A DNA stretch of 64,000 bases from Cristatella mucedo (GCA_009760855.2 WPIO01000007.1:7454501-7518500), one strand, 5' to 3'. Positions 22,246-33,862 are shown, counted from the stretch's first letter. Notes: generated by a model from the sequence alone, not told the origin. Numbers and translations are program-made.

Positions 22246-23690
22246 CAATATTATGAGACACTGTGCACAAATAGTCCTTAGGAAAACGCCCATTATATGT
22301 TGGAAGAATCGTAGCGAGACACCTGGCAAGTTAAGCATATTTAGACGTTCTGGTAGCCTGACAGCAAGTTAACGATTTTGTTGGCTCGCATTTGTCAGCG
22401 AAAATTGGTCGGTAATCAACTAGCGATGTTGTGGGCACGCCTCTCATCGCCTCTCAAGATTTTGTCGGCGAACCGCGGGGTGTAGATGTTCTGGTGACCT
22501 GAGGGGCTCCGAAACTTTAAACTCGTCCTATTCTGGGTAGGTTTTAAGGAAAATAACGTCCATAAAATTAACTTATATCAGCTACTGCAGTTTAAGAATT
22601 CTCTACGGACTTTGGTCTTACATGATATTCTGAGCGGAGAGGAAAATGTGTGGGTTTGGCTATGGCAAAAGCAGGAAATTCAAATGCCCTATTGAAGATA
22701 TTGGCAAGTCTGCTTGTTCTGTGTCCCTCGGTTTATTTAACCTGTTTCAAGATTTATCGTTTAATCCTATGCGGTAGCTACGTCTTTTGATTCCCAAATA
22801 GTAACGCAAAAATGAATCAAAATTCCCATGTATTTGTACTGAAGTTATACAAAACCGACCAGAAATGATTTGAAATTAAGTAGTCCTTCGAGATTTATTA
22901 TTTTACTGTAAATTAAAAAAGCCAGTCCGAAATGCTGTCTTCCGTCATTTATTTGCTATAAAGTGGGTTTCGAAATATAGTAAACTGTTTCCTCCAGGGG
23001 TATTACGTTTGAATTTATCTCGATAAGCATCAACGGCGCATACTTTGAAAGACAACCGGCAACAACCCATTGCGCCCTGGTTCTATACCACTGCAATAAC
23101 CAGCTCCGCATAGTTTTTCCGCCTTGCGGGGCTGCTTGCTATTCGCAATTAATGACTATCATAGCGAAAAACCATCGTAGCGTTGATTCGACGCTAACTT
23201 AACAGCTGCTCAACGAGCAGCGAGTAATTAGGACTTCATTTCGTCTTAAGTGAAGGTCGGGAAGGGACGTAGAAATTGGGGCACTCTAGGTCGCTGCCCT
23301 GCAGTAGCGGGGCAAATGCTCCACACTTCCCTCTCATTCTGGCTCCATTCCCGGTGCTAGCAGACCCGGACGCGGAGCGCTCGCTGGCGATCGCTCCCGA
23401 TCGTGCCCGAGTTAGATGGCAAAGTAGGAGCGTTCGCCTTTCTCTATGGGTCGGGTCTTCTTCAGAGCGGCGTACTAGGGGCATCCGAGGGGTTTCCCGC
23501 GGAGCAACCAGGAGCCTGGAGAATAGGTGCTGCTAGTGGCTACCTCCGTCGGAGCGCCCCCTGTTTTAGCGCGGGTCCGCACGCGTGTCTTGCCGAGTGC
23601 TGGCGAGGAACTCGGGTATCGAACTGAACTGGACGCTGTCCGACGGCGCCATTGTTCGCTTGCGAATTTTGAGTCAAGAAAAATCACCTA
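22246..23690. other. Unassigned sequence
   Basis: The AT-rich part (22250-23230) shows nothing recognisable. From about 23240 to 23650 it is GC-richer with short open frames on both strands and no domain. Confidence 0.35.
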
Positions 23691-23775
23691 TTTATCCCCT
23701 ATTTATCTATTATCTATTATCTATCTATCATATTTATCTATTTATCTAATCCCCTATTTATGCTTTCTATCTCGG
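23691..23775. repeat. Degenerate TATC/TATTTATC repeat
   Basis: Repeated CTATTTATC and CTAT units with CCCC interruptions. Confidence 0.85.
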
Positions 23776-24129
23776 TCCAGTTCACGCCAAGAACCCCGTA
23801 GTAGCGGCAAGTATACTAGCGCCGTATAGAATCGCTGCGGGCGAGTCGAACGGCTTATTGTGAGTAGAGTCATGCCGAATCAAATCCGGCAGCTGGCCTC
23901 CTTCTCCTCCGGCGAGCGAGCGTTCGGCGTTATAGGCGCTCTGACGGTAGCAAAGCACGAATGCAATCAAGAACGCCGATACCTCCGTGACAAGTCGCCA
24001 ACCTCTAACGTACAGCTGCTACACTCTGCAGCCGCAGTGTGGGTACACGAGCGTGGCACAGCCCCTAGCTAACGCACAAATGATGAAGCCATCACTTCAG
24101 AAGACCTTCGAAACGGTCTGTACCCCTCA

Positions 24130-24625
<496 letters not shown>

Positions 24626-24639
24626 TGAGCGAGATATAT

Positions 24640-26440
24640 CCGGTTTTTAATGCTGATAGCTCACGAGCCGCTCGTCCCCTGGGTTCTTTGGCACGCAGCG
24701 TTTCACTCGCGCCAACTCGTTCACTCAGCTCGCGCCGCCTCGAGCTCGTAGAAATCTCAAGAGGCGTCGCACGCGCCAGAGGCAACTTGCCGCCCAGGGT
24801 CCGCAGAGGTCGGCGTGCGAGCACGCGCGCGCGCGCTGGCATGGTTCCGGCAAGCAGTCAGGTCGACGGCGCAGCTAGCCGGCTGTCCTTTCTCTCTTAC
24901 CGTCTTACCGCTCGGAGGATGCGTCTCTCCTCGCTTCGCTGCATCTGTTCTGCACGACGTCTCGCTCGACGGTTTCGCACCTCGGTCAGCTTCGATGAAG
25001 GAAATGATAGAGATACAAAGGCGGCAGTCGGCGACTGCGGCGTCCTGTTGAGCGCCGCAACATCCGTCTGCACCTCGGTTTTCGGCGCCAGGCCAACGTC
25101 GCCGCACTTATCGGGCCGGGCGGCCGGCGACCTTTCACCGGCCGCAGCACGCTGGGCGAGATTGCGGCGGAGGCTCTCGCAAAGCCGCTGCGTAAATAAT
25201 GCCGCTGTCGCGACGAGCTGGGTAGCCTTTGGGCGTTAGGGCTTCGCGGCCGGGCCACCGATCCTGGACGAAGGATGAGGGCGCGCTGCAAGTCGGTCCA
25301 GAGCTCTTTCGCCCGCTAAGCTCGCGACCGGGCGTTCGCTACGCAGTCGCGGCTGGCGTTGCGCTCGTCCTCCGCCACGCCTTCGTCGCGCGCCGGTTGC
25401 CGCACGGGGAGCCTGCAATAAAGCCTTTAACCGGCTTGCAGGTTCTTGCGCCGTCGTAGTAGTCGGCTTACCCTGAACGGTGCCAAACCGACACAGCCAC
25501 GGCCGCTACCGCCGGCCGCCCACGAAACCCGACCCGCGCAGCGCCCGTTGTCAAAGCGCACACGGCGCCGGCGCGATCGTGCGAGGTCACGGCCGACGAG
25601 AGCGGGTCGCCCCGGATCGGGGCTTTCCCCATGCGTCACCTCCGCGCATCGTGACACCTCCCGCCGGCTCGGTATATCTAACGCGCGCGTCCGTCGGCTG
25701 CGCCCCGCTCACCGACTCGCGCTACGACTACTCGTTGCGGCGTCCTCGAAAGACACCTACTCAGCGTTGCTCCGGCGACTAAGGCAAGTCGCAAGCTCGG
25801 AACGCGCGACGCCGCCGCCGCCGCCGGTCGACGTCCGCCGTGCGGCGCGCCGGCCGTCGCGGCGGCGGCGGCAGCCGCTGGCGGCGTTCGAGAATCGCGG
25901 CCGGCGAAGCTCGTCGTGAGCGAGAGTTCGCAGGCGTCTCGAGCGGGCGCCTGCCGGCGTCTCAGCGGGCCCCCCTGCGAGGCCGCGCCGGCGGCGGCTT
26001 CGGCGGCAGGGGGGTAGCGAGCGGGCGGAGGTGGTCCTACCGAATCGCAGCGCCGCGGCCGCGAACTGGCCCGGTCCGCTACCGCACGCTAATAGGTCGA
26101 CCTTGCGGTCAGCGGCAGCCGCGCTGACCGGCGGGCGTTGAGGGGCGGCGTAAAACGTGTCCCGACTCTTCCGCCTCCGACGAGATAGCGATCGCCAACG
26201 CCGCCTTATCGCGCCTCGGCCGCCATCGGAACTGCTGTGCAACCTCTGCGACCTTTCGTCAATGGCGGTCGGCGAGGCGCCGCTGCATTCGAGCGTAAAT
26301 GTCCGACGCTGCTGAGCGCCGCCTTTCGGCGACGCTCGCGTCCAGCACGGGGCCGCAGAGGCCCCGGATTGGCGAGGCTTCCCGAGAATCTCTTGGCGTG
26401 TAAGAGAAGAGTAAAAGCTAAAGGACTTCATCTCGCGCGA
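24640..26440. promoter_or_regulatory. CpG-rich block, possible CpG island / promoter region
   Basis: Nearly 1.8 kb is strongly enriched in G+C and CpG compared with the flanks, with frames open on both strands (262 codons plus, 299 codons minus) that have no domain and arginine/alanine-rich composition. It lies upstream of gene B on the same strand and could contain its promoter and first exon. This is an inference from composition and position only. Confidence 0.35.
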
Positions 26441-26829
26441 AAACCAACGAGAACACCGCGGCAAGCCTGAGTCGGCTGGGCAGTCGAGGACGTAGCCAGG
26501 TAGTGAGAAGCAGCGTGGAAGTGGCAGCCGAGGACGCACGGAAAGTTTGGTTTGGCCGCAGTTGGCAGCCTGAGAATAAACGTCGTTGAATAAGAATTTG
26601 TGGAGGTGAGCTTTACAGTCTGGGACCTGCTGAGCAAAGCATCCGTCTTGAGGCATGGGAATGGATTAGCTAGTTTTTTGTGCGTAGATGACCCGAGGGA
26701 GCGAAGAGGCCGAACTGGTACAGCAGCTCAACTAAGCGTAAAGGAGTCCAGTCATGGCCGTCATCGTGCGTCGGTGGGTCGTGCATTTTGCTCTGCATCC
26801 GTCCATCGACCAGTAGCGATTGCAGCTAC

Positions 26830-27130
26830 TCCTTCAGCAAAGGAGACACGTGGCTGAACCTTGGGGATTTGTTCGCTAGCCTGGCTGCCACATTTTTCAC
26901 TCATCTCCAGCTTTAGGGGCTCTTCTATTGGCTTACTTTTTGTATCTAGCCCATCCAAGACGAAATTGCAGTAATCCATCCTTAACAGAACTAGGGAGCT
27001 AGTGAAACTTCTAGCAAGCCACCTTGGTAGTTAGCCTTTAATCTAAGACAGGCATTGGACGCGATGGCGCAGCTCTGGAAGCACTGTTTTCTTAATGAAG
27101 CTTTCACATTTAAAGCATCTGTTAAAGGAG
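26830..27130 (-). pseudogene. Probable LINE reverse-transcriptase fragment of another family
   Basis: The minus strand reads SLVLLRMDYCNFVLDGLD, which resembles the S.LDYCNSLL.GLP motif C-terminal to the reverse-transcriptase palm. Before it comes a hydrophilic stretch with RPELRHRVQCLS. Only one motif is readable and it does not match family A closely, so the call is tentative. Confidence 0.4.
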
Positions 27131-27354
27131 ACTCCTAAATTTCGAGCGAAAATGACGCTCGCATACCATCATCAATTAGGTGGGCGAAGTCTCCTGTGGA
27201 GGCCACGCCCTTTAGGTTTTCTATGAGCCGGAGTTTGGTTGATAGGGAGAGAGGCTCTCGCTCGCTACGCCGCTCCGACTTCAGCAGCTGCCATGTTAAG
27301 TCCTTCAGCAGTCCGTCGCTACTGCTTACGGTGACGTAATTACATTGAGTGATG

Positions 27355-27510
27355 AAATGAAAATATAATTCATTTGTATAGTACCCTAAGAGAACTTGCT
27401 CTCTATTCAGGCGCTTCACATATGCCTCGGGGCTCGAGCCCGCGACCTTCCTCAGCCAGATCTCGGTCCCCGGGGCGAGCACCTTAACCGCTGGACCGAT
27501 GCGTTGGCAC
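27355..27510 (-). repeat. SINE B copy 2: tRNA-derived head joined to a LINE A-like 3' tail
   Basis: On the minus strand, an A-box-like GGTCCAGCGGTTAAGG, a long variable-arm-like spacer, a clear B-box (GGGCTCGAGCCCC), then GCGCCTGAATAGAGAGCAAG, TTCTCTTAGGGTACTATACA and AATGAATTATATTTTC. The last part lines up with the end of LINE A (GCGCCTAGA.AGAGATTGAGT TCTCTGAGGG). This is the clearest link between a SINE head and the LINE tail in the window. Confidence 0.8.
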
Positions 27511-28739
27511 GGCTCCCGGACGTTCTTAAAATATTTCCTAACCTCTAATTGATAGCGGTTCTCTTCGGCCTCGCTGCATCAATGCGACGCTGCAGCAACA
27601 GGCACTGGCTGTCACACGTGGCTGCCTAGAAGGCGTATTTTGCGATAACTTGTCTTCTGTGCTGCGAAAAGTCGCTCCCTTCCGCCGTCATCAAAGAGCT
27701 GTCTGCACTGTGAAGTAGGCTGCCCTATGCATGAGGGCACGTCGACCCGATAGTGAGGCTAGCGAGCCGTAAGGAGGAGGAGCCTACTGGCGGGCACCAG
27801 CCCTCTAGAACCTGGCCGCATGTAGGTCAATGGTGGACCACTCCTCCGAAAACTCCCTATCCACCAGCGGCTTCGAGTCTGTTTGCGTGCTTTTGCTGGT
27901 CCTACTGGCTCGCCTTGAGCGAGATGACAGCGTTTGTGAGCGTTGCTGCTCCGAGGGTAATGTATGGAAACGCGACTACAAAGGAAAGCTTTGCGGTCAC
28001 TGCTCAAGCACGTGCACATCGACTGCATGACGGCTGCGACGATGCCTATGGCGGGTATGCATGCATGTCGCATGCAGGCTTGCTATAGGCTAAGAAAAGG
28101 CTGATTGTGGTGGCGGACGTCTAGAGGTGCTCACTCGCCCGAGCACCTGCAACTTTACTGCGCCCATGCCTCGCCACTGCGGTCGCTGCTTTTCCGGTTC
28201 GTAGGCTTTCGATTTGTCGGCTTTAGACCTTATGCTGGCAGACTGCAAAGCTAAAAGACCGAACGGACGATGGTAGACCGAGTTGCGGTGGGAAAAGCTG
28301 CCTGAACCCAGAATAATGCGCTCAGCACAACGACACGAGTGGATACTCGATTAAAGCTTCCGGCGTTGTCCATTGCAAATAGCTTACCCCATTCAGGTTA
28401 TTTAGCACTGTAACACAATTTTATCAAGGGCAGTAAGTGTTACTGCCTACTTGGTTATGCCTCAGAAGTATTGAAAATGGCTATTATTCCCTGCACACTT
28501 TGCTTTGGTAACCAGAACATTGTGTGATTAAAATGAACCGATTTCGAATGAGAGAACGAACAAATTCGCTTTTTGTGTTTCACATTTAGCCAAAAATAAC
28601 AGCAAATAAATCAAAATTACAGTGTATTTTGTCTGAAGTCATAAGAAATTAAAACTGAAAAGAGATTCAGAAATGAGTAGGTAGATATTCAATATTTGCT
28701 GCTATCTGGAAATCACCTTTTCATAGAAGCCCCGTATAC
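27511..28739 (+). other. Unassigned stretch with a small Cys-rich open frame (27830-28030)
   Basis: The frame at 27830-28030 (66 codons, ATG in CAATGG context) has a hydrophobic segment (CVLLLVLLA) at residues 19-27 followed by CERCC and CGHCSSTC. It could be a small secreted peptide or a signal-peptide exon, because a donor-like GTAATG lies at about 27958. There is no supporting neighbour, promoter or homologue that I recognise. The rest of the stretch shows nothing. Confidence 0.25.
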
Positions 28740-29560
28740 AGTTCCGTCATATTTTTAATATACTGTTCTTGACTTCACCCAAATTCCAGGAAATCCTGTC
28801 GAAAATTCTCACCTTTCTCTTCTTAGTGCCTCTCACATTCTGCTTAGATTTTTCAAGATGACTATAAGATGTGGAATTTCAGGGACATTCCACATAGTTT
28901 TGGCATAGTTTTTTACGAAAAAAATCTCCAACCAGCTTTTTATAGTTTTTAGCTTTCTGTTTACCCAGAAAGCAGCGATCTACCCCAACGAAGTGCTGCC
29001 AGCCGCTTCCTCGGCTCGTATCAGCTTCTTAGCAAATTCAGCACAGTCCAAGGTCTTATTTGTCCATGATCTGACGATGGCACCAGTTTTGACCTTTGCC
29101 TCCTGCACCTATGGAAAGACATTCTCGAGTTACTTGAAAGCTGCTGACACATTGTATAGTTAGAGCCACGAGTAACCGTTTCGCGAGCCCCAACTTGATG
29201 TGCATTGGTGGCTTCAGCACCTACCGAGGGTCTGGCACTTGATCTGGCTGTTCCCTATGGAGGCATCGGTCCACTGCGGCCAGTACCGTATGCAGTAGCG
29301 GCCAGTACCTGATGTTTTAGCGGCCAGTACCTTGTGTAATAGCGGCCAGTACCTGAAGTAATAGCGCACCGTAGGGTCCTGGCTGACCCATAAATAAAAG
29401 AAATTATTAAACTCCCTGAAGCGACATTGGGGGCCAATCGAGAATGACGCAAGTCCAAGGTCTGCAGTAAATTGCTTGCATACTTAATGGCGCTCAGCAG
29501 CTTCAGCTTGACACTGACACAGGCCTCTTTGAGGTGCACAGATGTTTTCTCCTTTATTAT
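28740..29560 (-). pseudogene. Element X copy 2: longest relic of the PPLHIKLG / GERFHQDI-type mobile-element protein
   Basis: On the minus strand from 29560 downward, broken frames give VHLKEACVSVKLKLLSAIKY, a PQCRFREFNNFFYLWVSQDP block (the other members read QGGFTK..CFLC.WDSRA), PPMHIKLGLAKRLLVAL, FVGVDRCFLGKQKAKNYKKL, and EKGENFRQDFLEFG followed by EQYIKNM. This order matches a protein I know from many uncharacterised entries in invertebrates (VHMKETYENMK.LL, F.CFLC.WDSRA, LPPLHIKLGLMK.FV, FLGN.KA.NY..LV, E.GERFHQDI.DFE.R.QGQYN..MM). Its enzymatic role is not known to me. A 22-bp tandem repeat (29275-29362) sits inside it. It has many stops and is not functional. Confidence 0.75.
29275..29362. 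repeat. 22-bp minisatellite, four units
   Basis: Units of the type AGCGGCCAGTACCTGATGTT, plus two bases, occur four times with small differences, inside element X copy 2. On the minus strand each unit contains GGTACTGGCCGCT. Confidence 0.9.
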
Positions 29561-31140
29561 TCTGCAAACGTACTGGAACTACACAAATTAAGAAGTGATA
29601 CTGCTCTCATTACCTATGATATATATTATTGTGAACAAATTCATCCAGTGCGAAACAATCGGTCACCTTACTTTCACGAGTACTTTCGCAGCATTCGCTT
29701 GGGTAACGAGCTGCCCAGGGCTTTCTTGATCTCCGACGCCCATTTCAAGGAATGCCTAGTCGGCCTCGTAAATCTTAACTGACCTTTAAACGGTACGCCT
29801 TTTTGATATTTTCTTAATAAATTATCCGTAGATGTAAGATTAGCGCATCTCATGGATGCAAGCTACCTCTTGATATCCTTTCGGTCCTACAGTTGCCATG
29901 CACTATTCTCCTTCTCTGCAATAACCTTAACTAAAATGGTCGCTTGAGGCTCTGTACTGTTACACTTCTGTGGGTACTACTTTGTAGTATACGCCCGCCT
30001 AATCGTCACTAATTTAAGTAGTCGCACTAAGCGTGCTATATGCCGAGCCTGGCGTCGAAACCTCGTCTAACAGCAATACCTTTGACTGAAAATATCACCA
30101 TCATCCAGTCCGCAGAAGCGAAGTTTTGTGGAGCAATAGGGATGTTCTAATATTTTAAACATAACGGATTAAGAAAACTCACCGTTGTGCGTAAGAAAAA
30201 AATCCCTTCAAATCTGCTACTTAGTGCAATTGAGGCAACCCAATTTTCGTGGCGTCGCCCAGTAAGCCGTGCAGGCAAGTATGCACGCAGCAGTTATGCA
30301 CGCAGGTATGCCGAAAGTAGCTGGAACATGGCAGCGACAAAGTGCTCTCACAGCTAAATGTATCGAGTCCGTATCCACGATGTTGACACGTCTATTTGAC
30401 AGCAACTGAGAGCTACAGGCGTCCAGCAGCAGCCATGACGTACATCATGCCGACGCCGAGTTCAGACTAACCACTGCCTGCCTACCTGATGGCGCCGGCT
30501 TGCATACGGCATCGGCTTGAGAGTCGGCATTCGGTTATTGCATAAATCGCGAATACTGATTTTAAGCCATAGTCCGTCTTGTTTAGCTGGCTGCACAGCT
30601 GTCTGCACTGCCTCCTCCTTAAATAAAGGCCGTCCTCAGGCGGAATAAAAGAAACCTAGCAACCAGCTATGGTAGGTGCCAACGTTTGGCTTTGCCACCT
30701 TGTCAGGCTCCAGAACAAATAGCTGCTAAAGATTTTCGGGTTCTCTTGTAAGCTGTCGCCAAGGCTGTCTTGACCTTGACCTGTTGCTCGCCAACAGCCA
30801 TCCAACCAGCGAAAGTTGGACTTTAAAACGTCTCCAGAGACCTCGGGTTTAGATACGTTCACCTCGTCAGAACATCGCTTGGCTTGAGACCGACGAGAGC
30901 TTTTAGCGCTTTTAGAGCTATTTAATTAAATACCTGAATTGATCTTCTATTAGAACGAGATTAGTTCGCACAAAAATTTACTTTTGACTTACTTTAGAGT
31001 TCGGCTTAGACGTCTTGTCAGAACTAGGCCGCAAGCAGCCGCCGCCCGATGAATACTGGTGACGCCCGGGCGTTTTATCGAGCTAGCAAGGTAGGTGCAG
31101 CACCGATGCCCGCAGGTATGCCGACAGTATCAGAAAAAAA
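29561..31140. other. Unassigned sequence
   Basis: The first 200 bp may still be element X (upstream part) but are not readable. The rest shows short frames only. Confidence 0.35.
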
Positions 31141-31300
31141 TCTTATCTGATTTACCAGCCTCATTTATATAACTGCAGAATAGTTTTGTCGGCTATCACC
31201 GCCGCTTGCAGATGGCAATAAAGAATCGCCCAACGGCAGGATTCGAACCCACGACCGTCGTGAAGAGTGAGCACATTGACTCCTGGACTATCGCGGCCCT
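31141..31300 (-). repeat. SINE A copy 3
   Basis: This is one of the best preserved copies. On the minus strand: GGCCGCGATAGTCCAGGAGT (head), GTGGGTTCGAATCCTGCCGT (B-box GGTTCGAATCC intact), GATTCTTTATTGCCATCTGC (middle), and a tail with AATGAGGCTGGTAAATCAGA. Confidence 0.88.
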
Positions 31301-31625
31301 GTCAGGAAAACGGCAGCTACGAAGAGCGCTCGTAGCTCGAGTCCGTATCCGTAGTCTAGACAAGTCTATTTGACAGCAAAGGAGGGTTTTCTGACGCGTT
31401 TAATGAGGGCCACGACGTACACCAGCTCCGGTGGCCCTGGAGCTCAAATCTGCTCTCGATTGCAAATGCCAGCTTCGGAAACGCCTCTCCGTCCTTATCT
31501 CATGGCACCAGCTTCTTTTTCGCTGGTTTCGCTCGCGCTTCGCCTCCGTCGACATCGAGGCTTTCGCTAATAGCAAATTGGGCGTGCAAATGGCAGCCAT
31601 CGCCTCGAGGTTCCATCTTTCATAG

Positions 31626-31725
31626 GCGGTGACTCGTCGCCGACAGAGCATGGGGACCATCGCTGCCGCCGCCGCTACCACCACTGCTGGCACTACGCTC
31701 GAGGCGACGGACAGCAGCGAGCAAG
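31626..31725 (+). CDS. Gene B, possible internal exon: Ala/Thr-rich stalk
   Basis: A short open frame lies between an acceptor (pyrimidine-rich TTCCATCTTTCATAG, AG at 31624-31625, phase 0) and a donor (CAAG|GTGCGT at 31726, phase 1). It encodes about 33 residues, RRRQSMGTIAAAAATTTAGT then TLEATDSSEQ, a composition usual in juxtamembrane stalks. Its 3' phase (1) matches the 5' phase of the transmembrane exon at 37285, so the two could be joined in frame. An alternative is that the frame is open by chance, since the region is GC-rich and the minus strand is also open (31400-31846). Confidence 0.35.
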
Positions 31726-31743
31726 GTGCGTTCTCTCGCCGGC

Positions 31744-31766
31744 TCTGCTGCTGCTGCTGCTGCTGC
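31744..31766. repeat. (CTG)7 trinucleotide repeat
   Basis: Seven CTG units just downstream of the donor at 31726, presumably intronic. They would encode poly-Gln on the minus strand, but no gene is supported there. Confidence 0.9.
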
Positions 31767-32552
31767 AAAGCTCGGCGATGGGCCGCCGGCCGCAATTGGA
31801 CCGCCTTAAAATTGACAGGAGGAAGGTGTCTGATAACCGTGCCCAAGCGGGACGATGCGGTTGCGATTGAGTAAACGCGAATTATTACACGAATGTCTAA
31901 AGCTGCTTTTACACCCTGACTCTCACACAGATTTTGGACAAATCTCCCAGATTTGGGCTACTATGCGTCACCATACGTCATACTATATATTTTTTGGGTT
32001 GGGGAGCTAAGTCTGCAGACTCATCTGAAGGAGAATCTGTCTCAACTTTTTGGCTCCTCGTTGGTCCGGCTGACCAATCAAAATGCTGTGCCTCTTCACG
32101 TACACCCACCCCATGGCCAAAATAAAAATGGCTGACGTTCGTTGGCATAAGTTATTTTGAGGGGTCCCGAGCAAGTCTTTGAATATGGGATGATTATGCA
32201 TTGTAACAAGCCTTCAGATTTTTCTAAACGTAAGACCCCGTGGGTCTGTTTATCAAATCCACCAACAAACCTGTAACGAGGCATTCTCTATCATCGGGGA
32301 TGCCTCCCGGAATAGAGCTTGGGCTGCTGTCGGCAGAACTAAGTCGACCACCAAATCTGTCGTGGGCGGGACTAAATCAGTCGTTTCAACGTCCTAACTA
32401 GGAGAGACGTCGGCATCCGTCGGGAAGAAAAACTGCCGTGTAAACGCAGCTTAAGCCCCAGCGCGAAAGTGTGTCAAACGAGGCTCGCTCCCGATATTAA
32501 AAAATGCCAAACGTCAGTGTAAAGCCAGGGAAGAGAGAGAGCTACCAAGCTA

Positions 32553-32662
32553 CCACACACACACACACGCACGCACGCACAGGCACACACACACATGCAC
32601 ACACAGGCACACACACACAGGCACACACACACAGGCACACACACACACGGGCACACACATAT
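32553..32662. repeat. (CA)n / CACACAGG compound repeat
   Basis: CA repeat with regular GCACG and GGCACA interruptions, about 110 bp. Confidence 0.95.
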
Positions 32663-32754
32663 ATACTACCATAGATATGTACCAGCAACCTAAGGTGACC
32701 TCTCTGAAAGCCACCAATTCTCTTACACAATCAGACCGAGGCTCGAGCTCCTCA

Positions 32755-33025
32755 ACCATGTAATGTATCTCCGTCAGTAACTCCACAAAGTCATAAAGAC
32801 AATGTGGGTGTTACACAGGAGAGTTTTGTATAGCGCACTCACAGCCTAAGTGGCTTTCGGTACGCATTTGGTAGCCAACAGACTTCGTCTCACGCAACAA
32901 AGAGAAAGTGGGAAGCATAGCAGAGTTAAGAGAGCAGTTGAGGTAGTGAGTAGCATAGAAGTAGCAGTTCAGGACCTGCTGAAAAAGATGTGCCATAGTC
33001 GGCAGTTGGAGAGTAGATGTCTTTG
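32755..33025 (-). repeat. LINE family B 3' end, minus orientation (copy 1)
   Basis: It begins with GTAATGTATCTC (reverse complement of the GATACATTAC tail) and matches over about 250 bp the reverse complement of the copy at 39985-40407, including AACTCCACAAAGTCATAAAG and AACAGACTTCGTCTCACGCA. Confidence 0.9.
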
Positions 33026-33217
33026 CGTAAGAGCAGTCGTCAGCAGCTGCTTGACTGTAAGCCCTCTAAAGAGTGAGGTAAAGATTAGGTGGTTATGCAG
33101 GCCTCAAATGTATTCGTGTGTGCATGCGTGATACGTGTGCTTGCGTTTGTGAGTGTGTGTGTATGTGTATGAGTACGTGTCGTGTGTATATGTCTATGTA
33201 TATAAACAAACATATAA

Positions 33218-33218
<1 letters not shown>

Positions 33219-33287
<69 letters not shown>
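33219..33287. repeat. (TG)n microsatellite
   Basis: Pure TG run of about 69 bp, preceded by degenerate TGTATG sequence. Confidence 0.97.
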
Positions 33288-33288
<1 letters not shown>

Positions 33289-33289
<1 letters not shown>

Positions 33290-33335
33290 AGGTAAATTCA
33301 GGTATACGTGCGTATGCAAGAACAGCTGCATGTTG
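33289..33335. repeat. Short dispersed repeat shared with 3070-3118
   Basis: CAGGTAAATTCA...ACAGCTGCATGT occurs in both places with similar spacing. The family is unknown. Confidence 0.5.
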
Positions 33336-33355
33336 AGAAAAGAGAGGCATGAGAG

Positions 33356-33359
<4 letters not shown>

Positions 33360-33431
<72 letters not shown>
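33360..33431. repeat. (GA)n followed by (GACA)n
   Basis: A GA run of about 30 bp merges into about eleven GACA units. Confidence 0.97.
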
Positions 33432-33434
33432 GAT

Positions 33435-33565
33435 TTAAGGGCAGCAGAGCCCTATCGGCTGGTACTTAGCTTGGAGCAGTCATAGAATTGCCTGCAGTTT
33501 GACTTGAACCCACTTGCCCTATCGGGAAGTGCTAGCACTGCTGGGCTATGATCCGGAAGTTCAAA
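33435..33565 (-). repeat. tRNA-derived SINE (third type)
   Basis: On the minus strand, a TAGCCCAGCAGTGCTAGC A-box-like string and GTGGGTTCAAGTC (B-box) at tRNA spacing are followed by a body ending near the GACA repeat. The body does not match SINE A or B. A C10 run lies at 33573-33582. Confidence 0.5.
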
Positions 33566-33783
33566 CCACTGCCCCCCCCCCGGTGGCGAAGGCAAGTGGT
33601 AAATGGATTTCTGGAGATCGATGAAGTACATGCAATTGTATACATATATATATATTCCTGCAGTACATAACTATGAATGTATGTATATATTTATATATTG
33701 GTACACCTACATAACTAAATCATAAGAAAAGTATTATTCACTGAGGGAATTACATCTCTTTCTTGACACAGTATACACATTAT

Positions 33784-33862
33784 ACACACACACACACGCA
33801 CACGCACACGCGCACGCGCGCGCACGCACGCGCACGCACGCACGCGCACGCATATATATATA
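33784..33862. repeat. (CA)n / (GCAC)n repeat ending in (TA)n
   Basis: CA, CGCA and TA units follow each other over about 78 bp. The alternating purine-pyrimidine pattern could favour Z-DNA (inference). Confidence 0.93.

Noticed and set aside
25757-26656. 299-codon open frame on the minus strand
   Set aside because: It lies in the CpG-rich block, is Arg/Ala/Ser-rich without any ordered segment or domain, and other frames in the same stretch are equally open. Expected by chance at this composition.
31400-31846. 148-codon minus frame with a membrane-like stretch (VVPAVVVAAAAAMV)
   Set aside because: The hydrophobic part is the complement of Ala/Thr codons in the plus frame; no splice or start support. 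The plus exon is preferred, with low confidence.
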